This document shows positions 51,401 to 60,677 of a stretch of DNA of 64,000 bases, piece after piece (position 1 is the first letter of the stretch; every line of letters begins with the position of its first letter). Source of the stretch: Rhynchopus sp. YZ270_cl-10. Lineage: Eukaryota; Euglenozoa; Diplonemea; Diplonemida; Diplonemidae. The stretch lies in the NCBI GenBank assembly GCA_964035575.1, contig OZ037917.1:868001-932000 (forward strand), in the 5' to 3' direction. Below the pieces are notes generated by a model. The model saw nothing but the letters and a program-made list of their open reading frames with translations. It had not been told where the DNA came from and did no database searches. The position numbers were made by a program, and so were the translations under genes.

Positions 51401-52584
51401 TACTGTCCAAGCCCCAATGCACTGATAATGCAGTGCGTCGATATCATGACTTCTATAGCGCGGGATACGTTGTGGTAGGGGTTCTCAGAGTAATGGGATT
51501 GCATGACGCACCAGAAGTTTGCGAATTTGCTTTTATCGATTTCGAGTGAATCAACGAGTTTGTAGTGCATACACAACGTCCAGGCGACGTGGACAAGGGG
51601 AGGGTTATTCAGGGTAGCCGCATCGAAGTTCCAGTTGTCCCATCCCTCCATGCTGATCTCCTGCGGTTCAATCACATTTTTTGGGATAGTTGCTTCATAC
51701 AGCTCGTCCAGCTCTGTGACGCCGTTGTTTTTGTACACCTTTAGCTTGCGGTTCATTTGGTCGATTTTGTTTTCAAGGTCGTTAAGTGTATCGCGCGCTT
51801 CAAGTGCATCGTGTTTAAGCATCGCCTGTTTCGCCTCGGAATCCCCCTTTTCAAACTCATGAATAAGAATAATGCTTTCATGATGGTTCATTTTGTGTTC
51901 TTTCTCTGCCCTCGCCTCTTCTTCATCCTTTTTACTCTTTTCCGCAAAGAAATGAACAAAAGGACATAACAAATGCGAGAACGTTTCCGCCCAATCATCT
52001 CCAAGCTTTGTGAGCTCCACTATCAGACTGCCGTTTTTCGGTTCCTTTGCTTGACGGAGCGAGAATTCTACTTGTTTGCCTTCATCTGAGATTTTGAAAT
52101 CGCCTTTGTTCATGGAAAGGCCGAGGCCACGCCAGAAGGAGGCGGGGCCGAATTTTTCTAGGGGTTTGCCTTTCGCTGATTTGTCGTCGAAGAGCTCTTG
52201 GTCTGTCCAGACCTTTTGGTAGACAGTGCCGTCGTCTTCGCGTCGGATGGTGAGGATCAGACCACGAAGGGAGTCGCCCAGCTCCCCATGGCACGCCACA
52301 ACGTATCTCTTCTTGTCCGTCCCAGTTGCCTCACGAAAATGCGGCGCAAAAAAATGCTTTTCTCGCCCATTATTCATCTCGTGCTGCACCCTGTTGTCCT
52401 CCGTCTCCTTCACATTCGTTGAAGAAACTGTTTTGTTCAAAGTAACCGGCGGGCTTGCAGAAGCAGGGGGTGGGTGATGGTTTGCCGGGGCTGCCTTCTG
52501 CGAGGTGTCCGCCTGTTCTCTTGGTGGTGCATCGGTTGCCGCTCCAACCTCGGGTTTATGATTCGCGCTGCTACCACACCCCAT
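48467..52584 (-). CDS. Membrane-anchored duplicated cyclic-nucleotide phosphodiesterase (4 exons)
   Basis: Exons on the minus strand are 52584-49669, 49458-49294, 49250-48615 and 48550-48467, giving 1266 residues. All three introns are GT-AG and phase 0. The N-terminus MGCGSS fits N-myristoylation at Gly2 plus palmitoylation at Cys3. The architecture is duplicated: beta-rich head, coiled coil and PDE domain, twice. The first PDE domain (from about residue 340) is degenerate: the HNxxHAxDV motif reads HNVSRAIEV and the HDxDHxG motif reads IDLGHRG, so metal ligands are missing. The second (from about residue 975) is intact: YHNSMHAADV, HDYNHPG, TDMGLH, KMADISN, and the substrate-site Gln in RGQTAF before VVPLFE. 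It should hydrolyse cAMP and/or cGMP at a membrane. The first half may be regulatory. The final exon supplies the last PDE helix (AEFLPDMSHATEL). Confidence 0.88.
48551..48614 (-). other. PDE intron 3, 64 nt
   Basis: The donor is GTATGG and the acceptor is a long T-run ending GCAG. It joins LFECM to AEFLPDM in frame, phase 0. Confidence 0.85.
49251..49293 (-). other. PDE intron 2, 43 nt
   Basis: A very short GT-AG intron (donor GTATGC, acceptor TTCACAG) joins the exon ending GRMIEK to the exon starting YKVTDEDVF. Its removal restores the conserved PDE sequence up to the HDYNHPG motif. Confidence 0.9.
49459..49668 (-). other. PDE intron 1, 210 nt, loaded with dispersed repeats
   Basis: The donor reads AAG|GTACGC and the acceptor ACGACAG|TAC, both on the minus strand. 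The intron contains an R1 hairpin (49535-49577), the R6 repeat (49581-49620) and a second R1-like piece (49622-49648). The frame continues from FYK directly into YGFMRKF. Confidence 0.85.
49535..49620 (-). repeat. R1 plus R6 composite repeat inside PDE intron 1
   Basis: Second copy of the 90-bp composite, within the 210-nt PDE intron in the sense orientation of the gene. A third partial R1 (49622-49648) lies next to it. Confidence 0.8.
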
Positions 52585-52914
52585 TGTTTATAAAGAGAAA
52601 GATGTGGGAGAAGATGAAGTGAGAGGAGGAGGAGAAGGAGAAGGGGATATTAAAAAAATGCAAATAATATCCCCACCCCACAACTCAAACCGTGGGGTGT
52701 TTTTTTGTGTAAAAAAAAAACTTTATTGACAAATCAACAAAGTTTGAAGGGTCTTTGGGGGATATTTGTGTAGATATAAAAAAAGACCCCCGGTCCCTGG
52801 ATATTGATATATTTTTTGGAGGGATGGATAAGGGAAGGCAAAAAAAATGATTTTCCCCCCATTTTCTTTAAAGTAAATCCGAGTTGAGACTAACTCGGTG
52901 CCGCTTCATATTAA

Positions 52915-53058
52915 TTGGTGTGGCTGACGACCCCAAAATAGCAGAAAGTAGCAGAAAGTAGCACAAAATAGCACCTCCCTTCAGCCGCACCAAAAAATCC
53001 AGATGCCCAGAATAGCAGAAAATAGCACAACAATAGCACCCCCTTTCAGCCACACCAA
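52915..53058. mobile_element. 144-bp MITE, family TTGGTGTGGCTGA, copy 2
   Basis: Same ends as copy 1, but the interior carries an extra TCAGCCGCACCAA and extra AATAGCA/AGTAGCA units, so it looks like an internal duplication or two nested copies. Confidence 0.75.
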
Positions 53059-53096
53059 TTATCCTCTTTTTTTTCAATCAAATCAGGGTAATCACT

Positions 53097-53732
53097 TTAC
53101 GCCACTGTTCTTCCTCTATTATATAACCCGCCTGAGAAGGAGAGGAATAGCGAGGTTGTCTCGTCTTCGCGTGGAAGCAGGGAGTACTCTGCGACCTCTC
53201 GGGTAATATCGAGCTGAAGAAAACTTCGGAGAAGCGAGAGGGAGACAAGAAGAGGTACGAGGTGCGTCTTCTGGATGTGGACGAGATGGGCGTGCGAGGT
53301 TTGCTGCAATGCGTTGACCAGCGATTCTGCCATGGTAAAGAGCGACAGATTCTTCGAGTACGCATCACTCAACGACGTTGGGGTAGGGCCTTCAATACTA
53401 GGCTGGGGCATATTAGGCGACTGTATGAACACAAGCAATAGGAGAGGGTGGCTCGCAAGCTTGCTGTACCAAGAAGCATCGTCCAATGCTACCCTCGGAT
53501 CGAACTGCGGGATTTCCCAGTCAACTTCAAATGCAAGTTGCGTACCTTCCTCACGAAGCTTATCCGACGCCTGGTTAAGTGCCTCAAATACCACCCCGCA
53601 CATCTCCTCCGACTCACAACTAATTCGCACATGCGCACCCCGAGTCCCCGACCCGGCGCGCATCCCTTCCCCCCCACACCTCCGCACATCATCCAATATC
53701 GCTGCTAGATACTCTTCTACAGAAGGTGCCAT
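53097..53732 (-). CDS. Unknown 211-aa protein
   Basis: The frame starts MAPSVEEYLAAILDDVRRCG and ends at a stop near 53097. It shows mixed helix and strand composition, no signal peptide and no clear transmembrane span; a hydrophobic LLLLVFIQ stretch near residue 98 looks like a buried strand. I do not recognise the family. On the minus strand a T-rich tract ends in ACAG at 53747-53748, 15 nt before the ATG, a candidate trans-splice site. The gene lies about 510 bp from the PDE gene and 370 bp from the membrane-protein gene, all on one strand. Confidence 0.7.
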   Translation of the reverse strand: MAPSVEEYLAAILDDVRRCGGEGMRAGSGTRGAHVRISCESEEMCGVVFEALNQASDKLREEGTQLAFEVDWEIPQFDPRVALDDASWYSKLASHPLLLLVFIQSPNMPQPSIEGPTPTSLSDAYSKNLSLFTMAESLVNALQQTSHAHLVHIQKTHLVPLLVSLSLLRSFLQLDITREVAEYSLLPREDETTSLFLSFSGGLYNRGRTVA

Positions 53733-53960
53733 ATTTTTTTTTTCTTCTGTAAAATAGTAATTTTTTTTGGGTTTAGAAAAAAAGGGGGAAAGGGGGAAAG
53801 GGGGGAACGTCGCTTTGTGAGGCTATCCATAGGCAGTTTTTTTTCCTACTGGAAAGTAGGGGTAAAATTGGCTGTCGTTAGATGGGTTAGAGTGCGGTGA
53901 AATATCCTCACCTTTTTTGTAAAAGGAGCTCTGTTTTTAGCAACGTCATTGCAGGGGAGA

Positions 53961-54085
53961 CACAGCAGAGAATAAGACTCGGGGACCCAGCCGGACTGGG
54001 CCCTGGACCGGGACCAGAACCGGGAATTGACCTGGACCAGGACCCAGGGACCGGGGACCGAGAACCCGGCTTATTCTCTGCTGTG
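53961..54085. mobile_element. Non-autonomous inverted-repeat element, family CACAGCAG, copy 2
   Basis: This 125-bp element has 16-bp terminal inverted repeats (CACAGCAGAGAATAAG) and a GGACC/GGTCC-rich interior like copy 1. Confidence 0.75.
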
Positions 54086-54105
54086 GGGGGGGAGAGCTGG
54101 GGTTG

Positions 54106-54807
54106 TTAGAGGTAGCGCACACTGACACCTTGCTGCTGGAGGGCGACGTTGTCGAAGAGTTGTTCTACACGGTGCCGGTCCTTTTTTTCTTGTTCACGAT
54201 GCGCTTTTCCTTCTTTCATGACTTTTTGGTGGAGCCAATAGGCACTAAGAATCGAAGAGAAGAAGAGGATCGCACCGTAGGCATACGTAGAGTACACCCA
54301 GAGGCAATGATCAGGGTTGATAAAGTACATAAACGCTGAGTAGCACAGCACCACCCCACAGCAGACAAACAGCAGACACCACACGAACATAATGTGTTGG
54401 TAGCCTTTCATGCGGTTTTTGTACTTTAGGCGCGTTTTCGGGTCGATCTTGACAGAACGGTTGAAGTGGAAGACGTTGTACCAGGCGCCCATGAAACCTA
54501 CTCCAGTTGTGAAGCAGTTCAAGAAGTACAGTGCGACGGTGACCTCAAAGGGGAAGTACTGATAGCACCATGACTGTGTCAGTGGTGGAGTGTTCTGGCG
54601 TGGAGGAGGAAACGCCTTTGCCGTGCACCCCGAGGAGGCGAAGTAACAGTTAGAAGTAGAATTGCATTCCACCGCATCCCAAATGGTGTCGCAGGCGCCA
54701 AACCAGTAGTTGCCATTCCCTGGAGCGTTCCCAGATGCATTGTTCTGCGCCGTAGTGAGATGAACACTACCCACACAAAGAAATACAAAACCCCATTTCA
54801 ATTCCAT
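54106..54807 (-). CDS. Small three-helix membrane protein with Cys-rich ectodomain
   Basis: I start at the Met at 54807 because MELKWGFVFLCVGSVHLTTA is a good signal peptide; an in-frame Met at 54852 would put charged residues before it. The mature protein (about 212 residues) has an N-terminal ectodomain of about 70 residues with several cysteines (CDTIWDAVEC, CYFASSGC) and Asn-X-Ser/Thr sites. Three hydrophobic helices follow (about 85-112, 135-160 and 168-192) and then a basic, charged C-tail ending VSVRYL. I do not recognise a named family. The topology suggests a surface or endomembrane protein with a cytoplasmic coiled tail. Confidence 0.75.
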   Translation of the reverse strand: MELKWGFVFLCVGSVHLTTAQNNASGNAPGNGNYWFGACDTIWDAVECNSTSNCYFASSGCTAKAFPPPRQNTPPLTQSWCYQYFPFEVTVALYFLNCFTTGVGFMGAWYNVFHFNRSVKIDPKTRLKYKNRMKGYQHIMFVWCLLFVCCGVVLCYSAFMYFINPDHCLWVYSTYAYGAILFFSSILSAYWLHQKVMKEGKAHREQEKKDRHRVEQLFDNVALQQQGVSVRYL

Positions 54808-55311
54808 TCTGCATTGGTAAGTTAGAGTGATCAGAGCAATTCTTAAATACAATCGTGAGGCTAAAACAGAAAGTGTCAGTCAGGGCTGTCCTTACGCCGT
54901 TTTTATAAAGTCTTTTACAGAGTAAAAGGGGGATATTGGGTGTAAAAAATTCGACCAACTTTTTTAACAAAGTCTTTACGGGTGGCTACTATGTGACCTT
55001 CGACCACACCAATGATAGTAAGTAAATTGTGAGGGCTGATCGATGCTGTGCTGATACCTCGTGGGTGTGGTGGTGTGATGCCTAGTGAGGGTAATTCTTG
55101 CCCTTTTGTGTGGTGGGGTACGAAGTGCCACCTCTAGTTGGGATCTACCAAAGGATGATCTGGCTGCTAAGATTCGAAGAGAACAAGCAAAAAGGGTTGC
55201 ACCGAAGAAAAAAGAAGGCTGTGAGAGAAGAGAGATTTATCATTCTAAACAAACGGAGGTTTCGGATTTCAAAAGGAGAGAGGGGGAGAGCTTTTTTTTG
55301 TTTAGCTTTTT

Positions 55312-55360
55312 TGAAAACTTGGTTGTATTAGTGTAGACACCCGAGGATGAACTCCACTAT
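55312..55360 (+). repeat. R2 repeat
   Basis: A consensus copy between the KMP-11 and membrane-protein genes. Confidence 0.8.
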
Positions 55361-55850
55361 CTTTTTTATCATGTTCTAAATTTTTTTTGGGGGGTGGGAA
55401 TTGTGGAACGGAAAAAAAAATAGGTTTCACGCGTGTTTTGTAACTATAAAACACTGCCTGGGGAGGCAGTGAAATAGAGAAACAAAGAAAGGGGGGGGGA
55501 AAAAAAACGCGAAACATGAAAAAAAGGGACGCAAATGAGCGTGTTTGTCGATATGAATGACGCGTTCTTTGCATGGGGTGGGGGATGTGGGTAAAACACT
55601 GCCTGGTATGATGTACTTTTCCGGGGAAAACAAATAAGGAACACAGTGGGCATGCAAAGTGCGGCTGGGTTGACCCAAAAAGGGAACCCTGAAATCCTGC
55701 ACAAAGCGCACGCCACTGTGTGCCCCCTTTTGTTTTGAATGTGCGTGTTTTTTTGTTTACTTTATATTACAGGTGTTACCAAAAAGGGGGGAAAGGGGGG
55801 TATAAAAAAAAAACGCGTTAATTCCCAATAGTCATGAATCATTTGCATGA

Positions 55851-56129
55851 TTACTTGCCGGGGAACTGTGCGTTCTTCTGCTGCTCGAGAAGCTCCTGGA
55901 ACTTCTGCTTGAAGTGGGCAGAGTGGTCACGCATCTTCTTGTTGAACTTGTCGGTGTGCTCCTTGATCATCTTCTCGAACTTGTCGTAGTGCTCCTTCAT
56001 CTCGGGGGAGAGCGTGCTCTCGTCGGGCTTGTCCGCGAAGAACTTCTTGTTCTGCTCCTCCATCTTCTTGCCGAACTCAGCATCGAGACGGTCAAGCTTG
56101 TCAGAGAACTCCTGGTAGGTAGTGCACAT
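55851..56129 (-). CDS. KMP-11: Kinetoplastid membrane protein-11 (KMP-11) homologue
   Basis: The frame encodes 92 residues, the exact usual length of KMP-11. The whole protein aligns with the trypanosomatid sequence as I know it: TTYQEFSDKLDRLDAEF, then NKKFFADKPDESTLSPEM, KEHYDKFEKMIKEHTDKF, and QKFQELLEQQK before a short PGK tail. KMP-11 is an amphipathic all-helical protein of the flagellum, flagellar pocket and subpellicular cytoskeleton, involved in basal-body segregation and cytokinesis in trypanosomes. Here it is single copy within the window, on the same strand as its neighbours and without introns. The family is essentially euglenozoan, which gives the best taxonomic clue in this window. 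Confidence 0.97.
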   Translation of the reverse strand: MCTTYQEFSDKLDRLDAEFGKKMEEQNKKFFADKPDESTLSPEMKEHYDKFEKMIKEHTDKFNKKMRDHSAHFKQKFQELLEQQKNAQFPGK

Positions 56130-56330
56130 CGTTGAGGTAGGTTGTTTTTGTGGGTTTAAAAGTCTGTCAAAAGGTGGTTACATTGGGTGGAAAGCGGATG
56201 TGGGGATAAGACAAAAATAGCAGATTCCCATCTTTTTTTGATGTTTTTTTGTGTTTTTTTGTTGTTTTTTTTTTTTTTTTTGTTTGCTTTTTTTTTTTGA
56301 ATTTTTCTTGTTTTTGTTTTTGTTTTTTTT

Positions 56331-56833
56331 CACGGGTCGGGAAAGATCTTTTGTCTTTTTTTGTCTTTTTTCGAGAATCTCGGGAGAAAAAAAAAAAAAA
56401 TCAAGATTTTCAGGATTTTTGTCTTTTTTTTTCAGGATCTCTCGAGATCTTTGAGATCTTTGAAAAATCCTGAAAAAAAAAGGAAAAAAAGAGAAAAAAA
56501 GATGAAAAAGATCTTGAAAATCTTTTTTTTCTCAAAAAAAAGATAAAAAAGATTTTTGGGATTTTGAAAAATCTTTTTGGGAAAAAAAAAAAAAAAGATT
56601 TTGAAAATCTTTTTTTTTTTTTTCAAAGATTTCTCAAGATCTCGAGATTTTTCATGAAATTTCATGGATTTTTCCAGGATTTTTCAGGATTTTTTCAGGA
56701 TTTTCCCAGGATTTTCAAATCTTTTCTCTTTTTTTTTTTCTCCCAAAAATCTTTTTTTTTTTTTTTTTTTCGGGAGAAGAGGATTTTTTTTCTCGAAAAA
56801 AAAAAAAAAAAAAAAGATCTTTCCCGACCCGTG
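56331..56833. mobile_element. 503-bp inverted-repeat element of low-complexity DNA
   Basis: The ends are CACGGGTCGGGAAAGATCTTT and the exact reverse complement. The interior is a low-complexity mixture of A/T runs with GATTTTTCAGGA-like motifs. It lies in T-runs on both sides, so a target-site duplication cannot be judged. Confidence 0.65.
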
Positions 56834-57266
56834 TTTTTTTGCCTTGCTGTTTTTAAAAAATATTCCCCATTTTTCCTGAATCCCTAATTTTACCCAATAT
56901 TTTCCCCCCCTTTTGTTGTACCACACCGGATGGCACAAAAGGGAGGCCCTACCGATCCCAGATTTCCCCCCCATTTTTTTTTTTTTTTTTTGAAAAAAAA
57001 ATTACCCAAAACACCGAACACAACTCAAAAAAAAAAAACAAAAAAAAAAAAAAAAAGTCACGATGGGCTGCATGTGTGTTGCCTTCTTCTTCTTCTTCTT
57101 CTATTTTTCTTTTTTTTTGCATTATCTACCTATCAAGATAGCTTTTTCTCAAGAACAAAACCACCGCAAAAAGAAGGCTTTTGTTACAAGAGATGGACAC
57201 CTTCATTATCACTATAACAATCAGACTCAAAGAAAAAAACTTGAAAGATGCATGTCTCTACTAGAA

Positions 57267-57320
57267 GGGAATCTCATTGGTCCATTCATGCGCGTCTTTA
57301 AATAGAAGACGGGGCATTTT

Positions 57321-57359
<39 letters not shown>

Positions 57360-57379
57360 AACCCGCGCTTGACCTGATT
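57267..57379 (-). pseudogene. Large-subunit rRNA fragment 1
   Basis: On the minus strand the sequence runs AAGCGCGGGTTAACGGCGG, GAGTAACTATGACTCTCTTA, AGGTAGCC, then ATGCCCCGTC and GACGCGCATGAATGGA up to GAGATTCCC. This is a universally conserved stretch of nuclear 28S-type rRNA, with an A-run insertion and a few substitutions. The rest of the rRNA is absent, so it is a displaced fragment, not a functional gene. Confidence 0.85.
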
Positions 57380-57401
57380 TCTCAGCGTTGCCATTGCCCC
57401 A

Positions 57402-57473
57402 TACCTCGTCTTTAATTAGAAAACGAGGCACTTGGCTACCTTAAGAGAGGTTATAGTTACTCCCCGCTGTTTC
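57402..57473 (-). pseudogene. Large-subunit rRNA fragment 2
   Basis: A second, more diverged copy of the same rRNA stretch, reading GGGGAGTAACTATAACCTCT, CTTAAGGTAGCC, then TGCCTCGTTTTCTAATTA on the minus strand. It lies about 20 bp from fragment 1 in tandem orientation. Confidence 0.75.
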
Positions 57474-57985
57474 GTGCACACTCACACTCACCAAATGATC
57501 GCAAAAAGAGATCAAAGAAAAACATCGCTCGTCTAACAAGAAAAGACATTTTTCGGGGGTTTTTGTGGGAGATGGAGCAAGTCTTAAAAAGAAAGCCTAT
57601 GAAGGTGCAAAAGAAAAACAAAAACACTCTTATAGGAAGGGTTTCTAAAGGTGTAGCTGATATAATGTGCACAAAAAAAAAGGGGGGGGGGAAAAATGTC
57701 CGTTTTGGTGGAGGAAGACCAAATTCGCCTTTCCTTTTACTCAGGATTGAAGGGGGGGGGGGGAAATACCCCAAAAAGAGAAGGGTATATGACAGTGTTT
57801 GATAACGGGGAAAAATGCATGTTGGTTTTTTTTTGAAAATTTGGTTAAAATTTGGTATTTTTTTTTTTGCAGACACCCGAGGATGGACGCTTCTACTAGT
57901 GCTTTTTTTTTTGCACCACGTTGCAACCTCACTAATAAGCTGGTTGCATAGACTGAATAATTAATATCAGATTTTCGTTTTTTTT

Positions 57986-58032
57986 TGAAAACTTGGTTGT
58001 TTTAGTGTAGACACCCGAGGATGAACTCCACT
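57986..58032 (+). repeat. R2 repeat
   Basis: A near-consensus copy; a more diverged copy interrupted by a T-run lies at 57832-57897. Confidence 0.75.
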
Positions 58033-58336
58033 TTTCTTTTCATTGAGATTTTTCTTTGGACTAATATCACGGGATAGCAATAGCCACGTTATCTCCAAAA
58101 ACAGAGAAGAAAAAAAAATCCCTCAATTTTTTTATGATTTATTTTCGAGAGATGTTGTGATAAAAATGGGGGGATTCTAGTGGGGTTTTTTTTGCTTGAC
58201 ATAAATGTGTTCACTTTACGCGAAAACATTCGTGAAAAGACAAGCTTAGGAGGGTGATCAAGGTCACAAAACAGATCTTGGCGTTGGGAAGCCAAAGAGA
58301 GAACAACTTGGTGTTTATGTCTTTTTTTTTTTTTTT

Positions 58337-58386
58337 GAAAACTTGGTTTGTATTAGTGTACCCACCCGAGGATGAACTCCACTATA
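58337..58386 (+). repeat. R2 repeat upstream of the plus-strand gene
   Basis: Followed by a T-rich tract and AG directly before the ATG at 58412, so it lies where a trans-splice acceptor region would be. Confidence 0.75.
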
Positions 58387-58411
58387 CTTTTTTTTGTTGT
58401 TTTTCGGCAAG

Positions 58412-58631
58412 ATGTCTGCAAAAGGAGAAGCGGGGGAGGTGTTGGGAGCTGCTAACTAATTGTTCTTTTCTTTCTTAGGTTGACGAAAAAAAGAACGTTG
58501 AAGTCTTAAAAGACATGGTCCCTCATTTTTTTGTGAAAGACACAAACAACACCTCCATAAGACTTGCAAAACTCCCAACATCCCCTCCCACCTCCAACTA
58601 CCTTCCCCCCCTGCTGCCATCTCAGGGCTAG
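58412..58631 (+). CDS. Small two-exon gene (59 aa) on the plus strand
   Basis: Exon 1 (58412-58438) encodes MSAKGEAGE and exon 2 (58479-58631) encodes VDEKKNVEVLKDMVPHFF up to LLPSQG and a TAG stop. The 40-nt intron has a GT donor, a branch-like GCTAAC, a pyrimidine tract (TTGTTCTTTTCTTTCTT) and AG; both exons are in phase 0. An AG follows a T-tract right before the ATG, and an R2 repeat lies just upstream. The product is charged, then Pro/Ser-rich; no family is recognised. It is the only plus-strand gene I can support. The splice signals are convincing, but the protein is short, so it could also be a fragment. Confidence 0.5.
58439..58478 (+). other. 40-nt intron of the plus-strand small gene
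   Basis: GTGTTGGG donor, GCTAACTAAT branch-like motif, pyrimidine tract and TTAG acceptor. The size matches the 43-nt PDE intron on the other strand. Confidence 0.55.
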
Positions 58632-58821
58632 ATAAAGTTAACACCTTTTTTTTTCTGTTGTTGTTTTTCTGTTTTTTTTTTTTTTGTTGTAAAAAATAAG
58701 ATTCGTCGGTTGGACCAGTGTCCACGTCGTTGTTCCGCTATCATAAACGCCTTTTGTTGTTTGCTTTATTTGCGTTTTGTTGGAAAAGAGGAAGAATTTT
58801 TTGGTCTTAAAAAAAAGAGAA

Positions 58822-58870
58822 GTTGAAAAGTGCAAAACCCCTCACTTCACTCGGCGGATGCAGGCACTAC
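58822..58870 (+). repeat. R5 repeat
   Basis: A near-consensus copy. Confidence 0.65.
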
Positions 58871-59257
58871 AATGTAAAGAGGAAGGAAGTAAAACCCCTA
58901 GCATCAATTGCACTGTGTACTGTATATCAATCACTACCTTTTTCCCTTACTTTTGAAGGTATAAAACAACTTTCACGATGTGTTAAGGAAGCGCGCACAA
59001 ACACGATTATGAAAACAAGAGGAATGTAGTGTCGGCAAAAGCACGTTACAGAACAGAACATTTTTTTTTGGGGGAGGTGGAGATAAAATATGGTCGAGGA
59101 GAAGAGAGAAAAAAATATGTCAAATAACGAATACCGCTTACAGCCCTATTTGCAGACACACACATTATGTTAAACAAGAAACAGAAGGATTTTGATTACA
59201 TAAGCTCAGTCAAGGGTTTCTTTTTGCTTCTTTTAATCTACTTCTTAAATAAAGTTA

Positions 59258-59672
59258 TAGTGGGGCTCTGTTGGAGGGCAATTTAATTTGTCGATAATTT
59301 GGCTGTTTTTATCAGCAAATAAACCCCCTTTTGCAACAGCAATTTCACTAAAAACCTAGAGTTTCGATCCAAAAACCGGAGACCCGTCTGGTGCTCAGGG
59401 TTGTGTCACACTGTAGAGCGGCAGGGATGTCTGATCAGAAAACGGTGGAGGCTGCGCACCATGAAGTAAATTTGTCGGGGAGCAGGAGCAGTCCAGCATC
59501 ACCACGATGCTGCGAATAGCTCACCGTAAAAAAGTACCTCATCAACTCCCGCTTTTTTATCTGCTCACCTCACCCCTCTTTCGAAAGCTCCTACAAAAAA
59601 AGTACCGCTCCACAGTCATCATCATTAATGGATCGCAACAAACAAATTACCCTTTTCCAACAGAGCCCCCTC
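59258..59672. mobile_element. 415-bp inverted-repeat element flanked by TA
   Basis: The ends read TAGTGGGGCTCTGTTGG and, inverted, TAGAGGGGGCTCTGTTGG, with similar AATTTG just inside. TA flanks both ends (59256-59257, 59673-59674). There is no ORF of note. Confidence 0.65.
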
Positions 59673-59727
59673 TATAACGTTATTTAACACGCAAATTAAT
59701 ACCACCTATTCGAATTTTTCATACACT

Positions 59728-59869
59728 GGTGTTCCCGAAAGGGCCCATATTGACAGGTCCTTGACATGTCCTTGACACAAGATTTACAGGGGAAAATGAC
59801 ACACCCCCCCTATATTGACATGTCCTTGACATGTCGTTGACATGTCCCCGACAGCAGATCGGTAACACC
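59728..59869. mobile_element. 142-bp inverted-repeat element with TTGACATGTCC repeats
   Basis: The ends read GGTGTTCCCGA and TCGGTAACACC. Flanks ATACACT and ATACAGT differ by one base and may be a 7-bp target-site duplication. The inside has about five copies of TTGACATGTCC. Confidence 0.55.
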
Positions 59870-60677
59870 ATACAGTAGTTATTTTACGATATTTCATAAT
59901 TTTCGATACTTCGTGAGCTCACTTTTTTTTTTTGCCTTGCTGCGCGAGGGCAAATCAACCACACTCACATAGAAAATTAATCCATGAAAATTATCGCAAA
60001 AAAAAAAAAAGCAACTCTACTGTATGAACTGTAGAATAACCTAGATATATTACTGACATATACATTCCCCCTTAAAACCCTTCGTTTTTTCTTCTGCCCG
60101 AAAGAGCGAAGTAAAAAAGAAGGGGAAAAGGGGGTGCATATTTGGCACCAAACGCTGGCAAAAGGAAAAAAAGCGCCCTTCTGCGAAGGTGCGGATATTT
60201 TAAAAGACGGAGTGGGCAACACTTGGCGCCAAAAAAGAACTCAATAATAAGAAAAGGAACTGATACGTACCGGTCATTCGAAAAAAAAATCCGCTTTTGT
60301 TGAAAAAAAGATGGGATGTGAGCACACACAGACACACCTCGCTCTCAATCACCTCATGACCACCACATGGGTGTGCACACACCACAAAACAATCCAAAAA
60401 ATACAATATTTCTGACAGTAACGAATCTCCTTCAGAGGGGGGGGAAATGTCCATGAGACATTAATTGCATCAAAATAAAACACCCCCGTTTTGTTTTTTT
60501 TTTTGCCCATCGCGAGTTCGCACTCTCTCGGCGAAGGAGAAGAAGAACTTTTTGGGGGGGAAAAATTAATAAATTTTAAAGATGCAACTAAACCCTCATG
60601 CGTCACCTATAAAAATTGGAACAGTGCAATCGTTGCAACCATAGTGTATACACGTTGCATGACACATTCCTTTTTTT

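Noticed and set aside
56150-57060. Phe/Lys-rich frames on both strands
   Set aside because: They translate T and A homopolymer runs and have no recognisable protein features.
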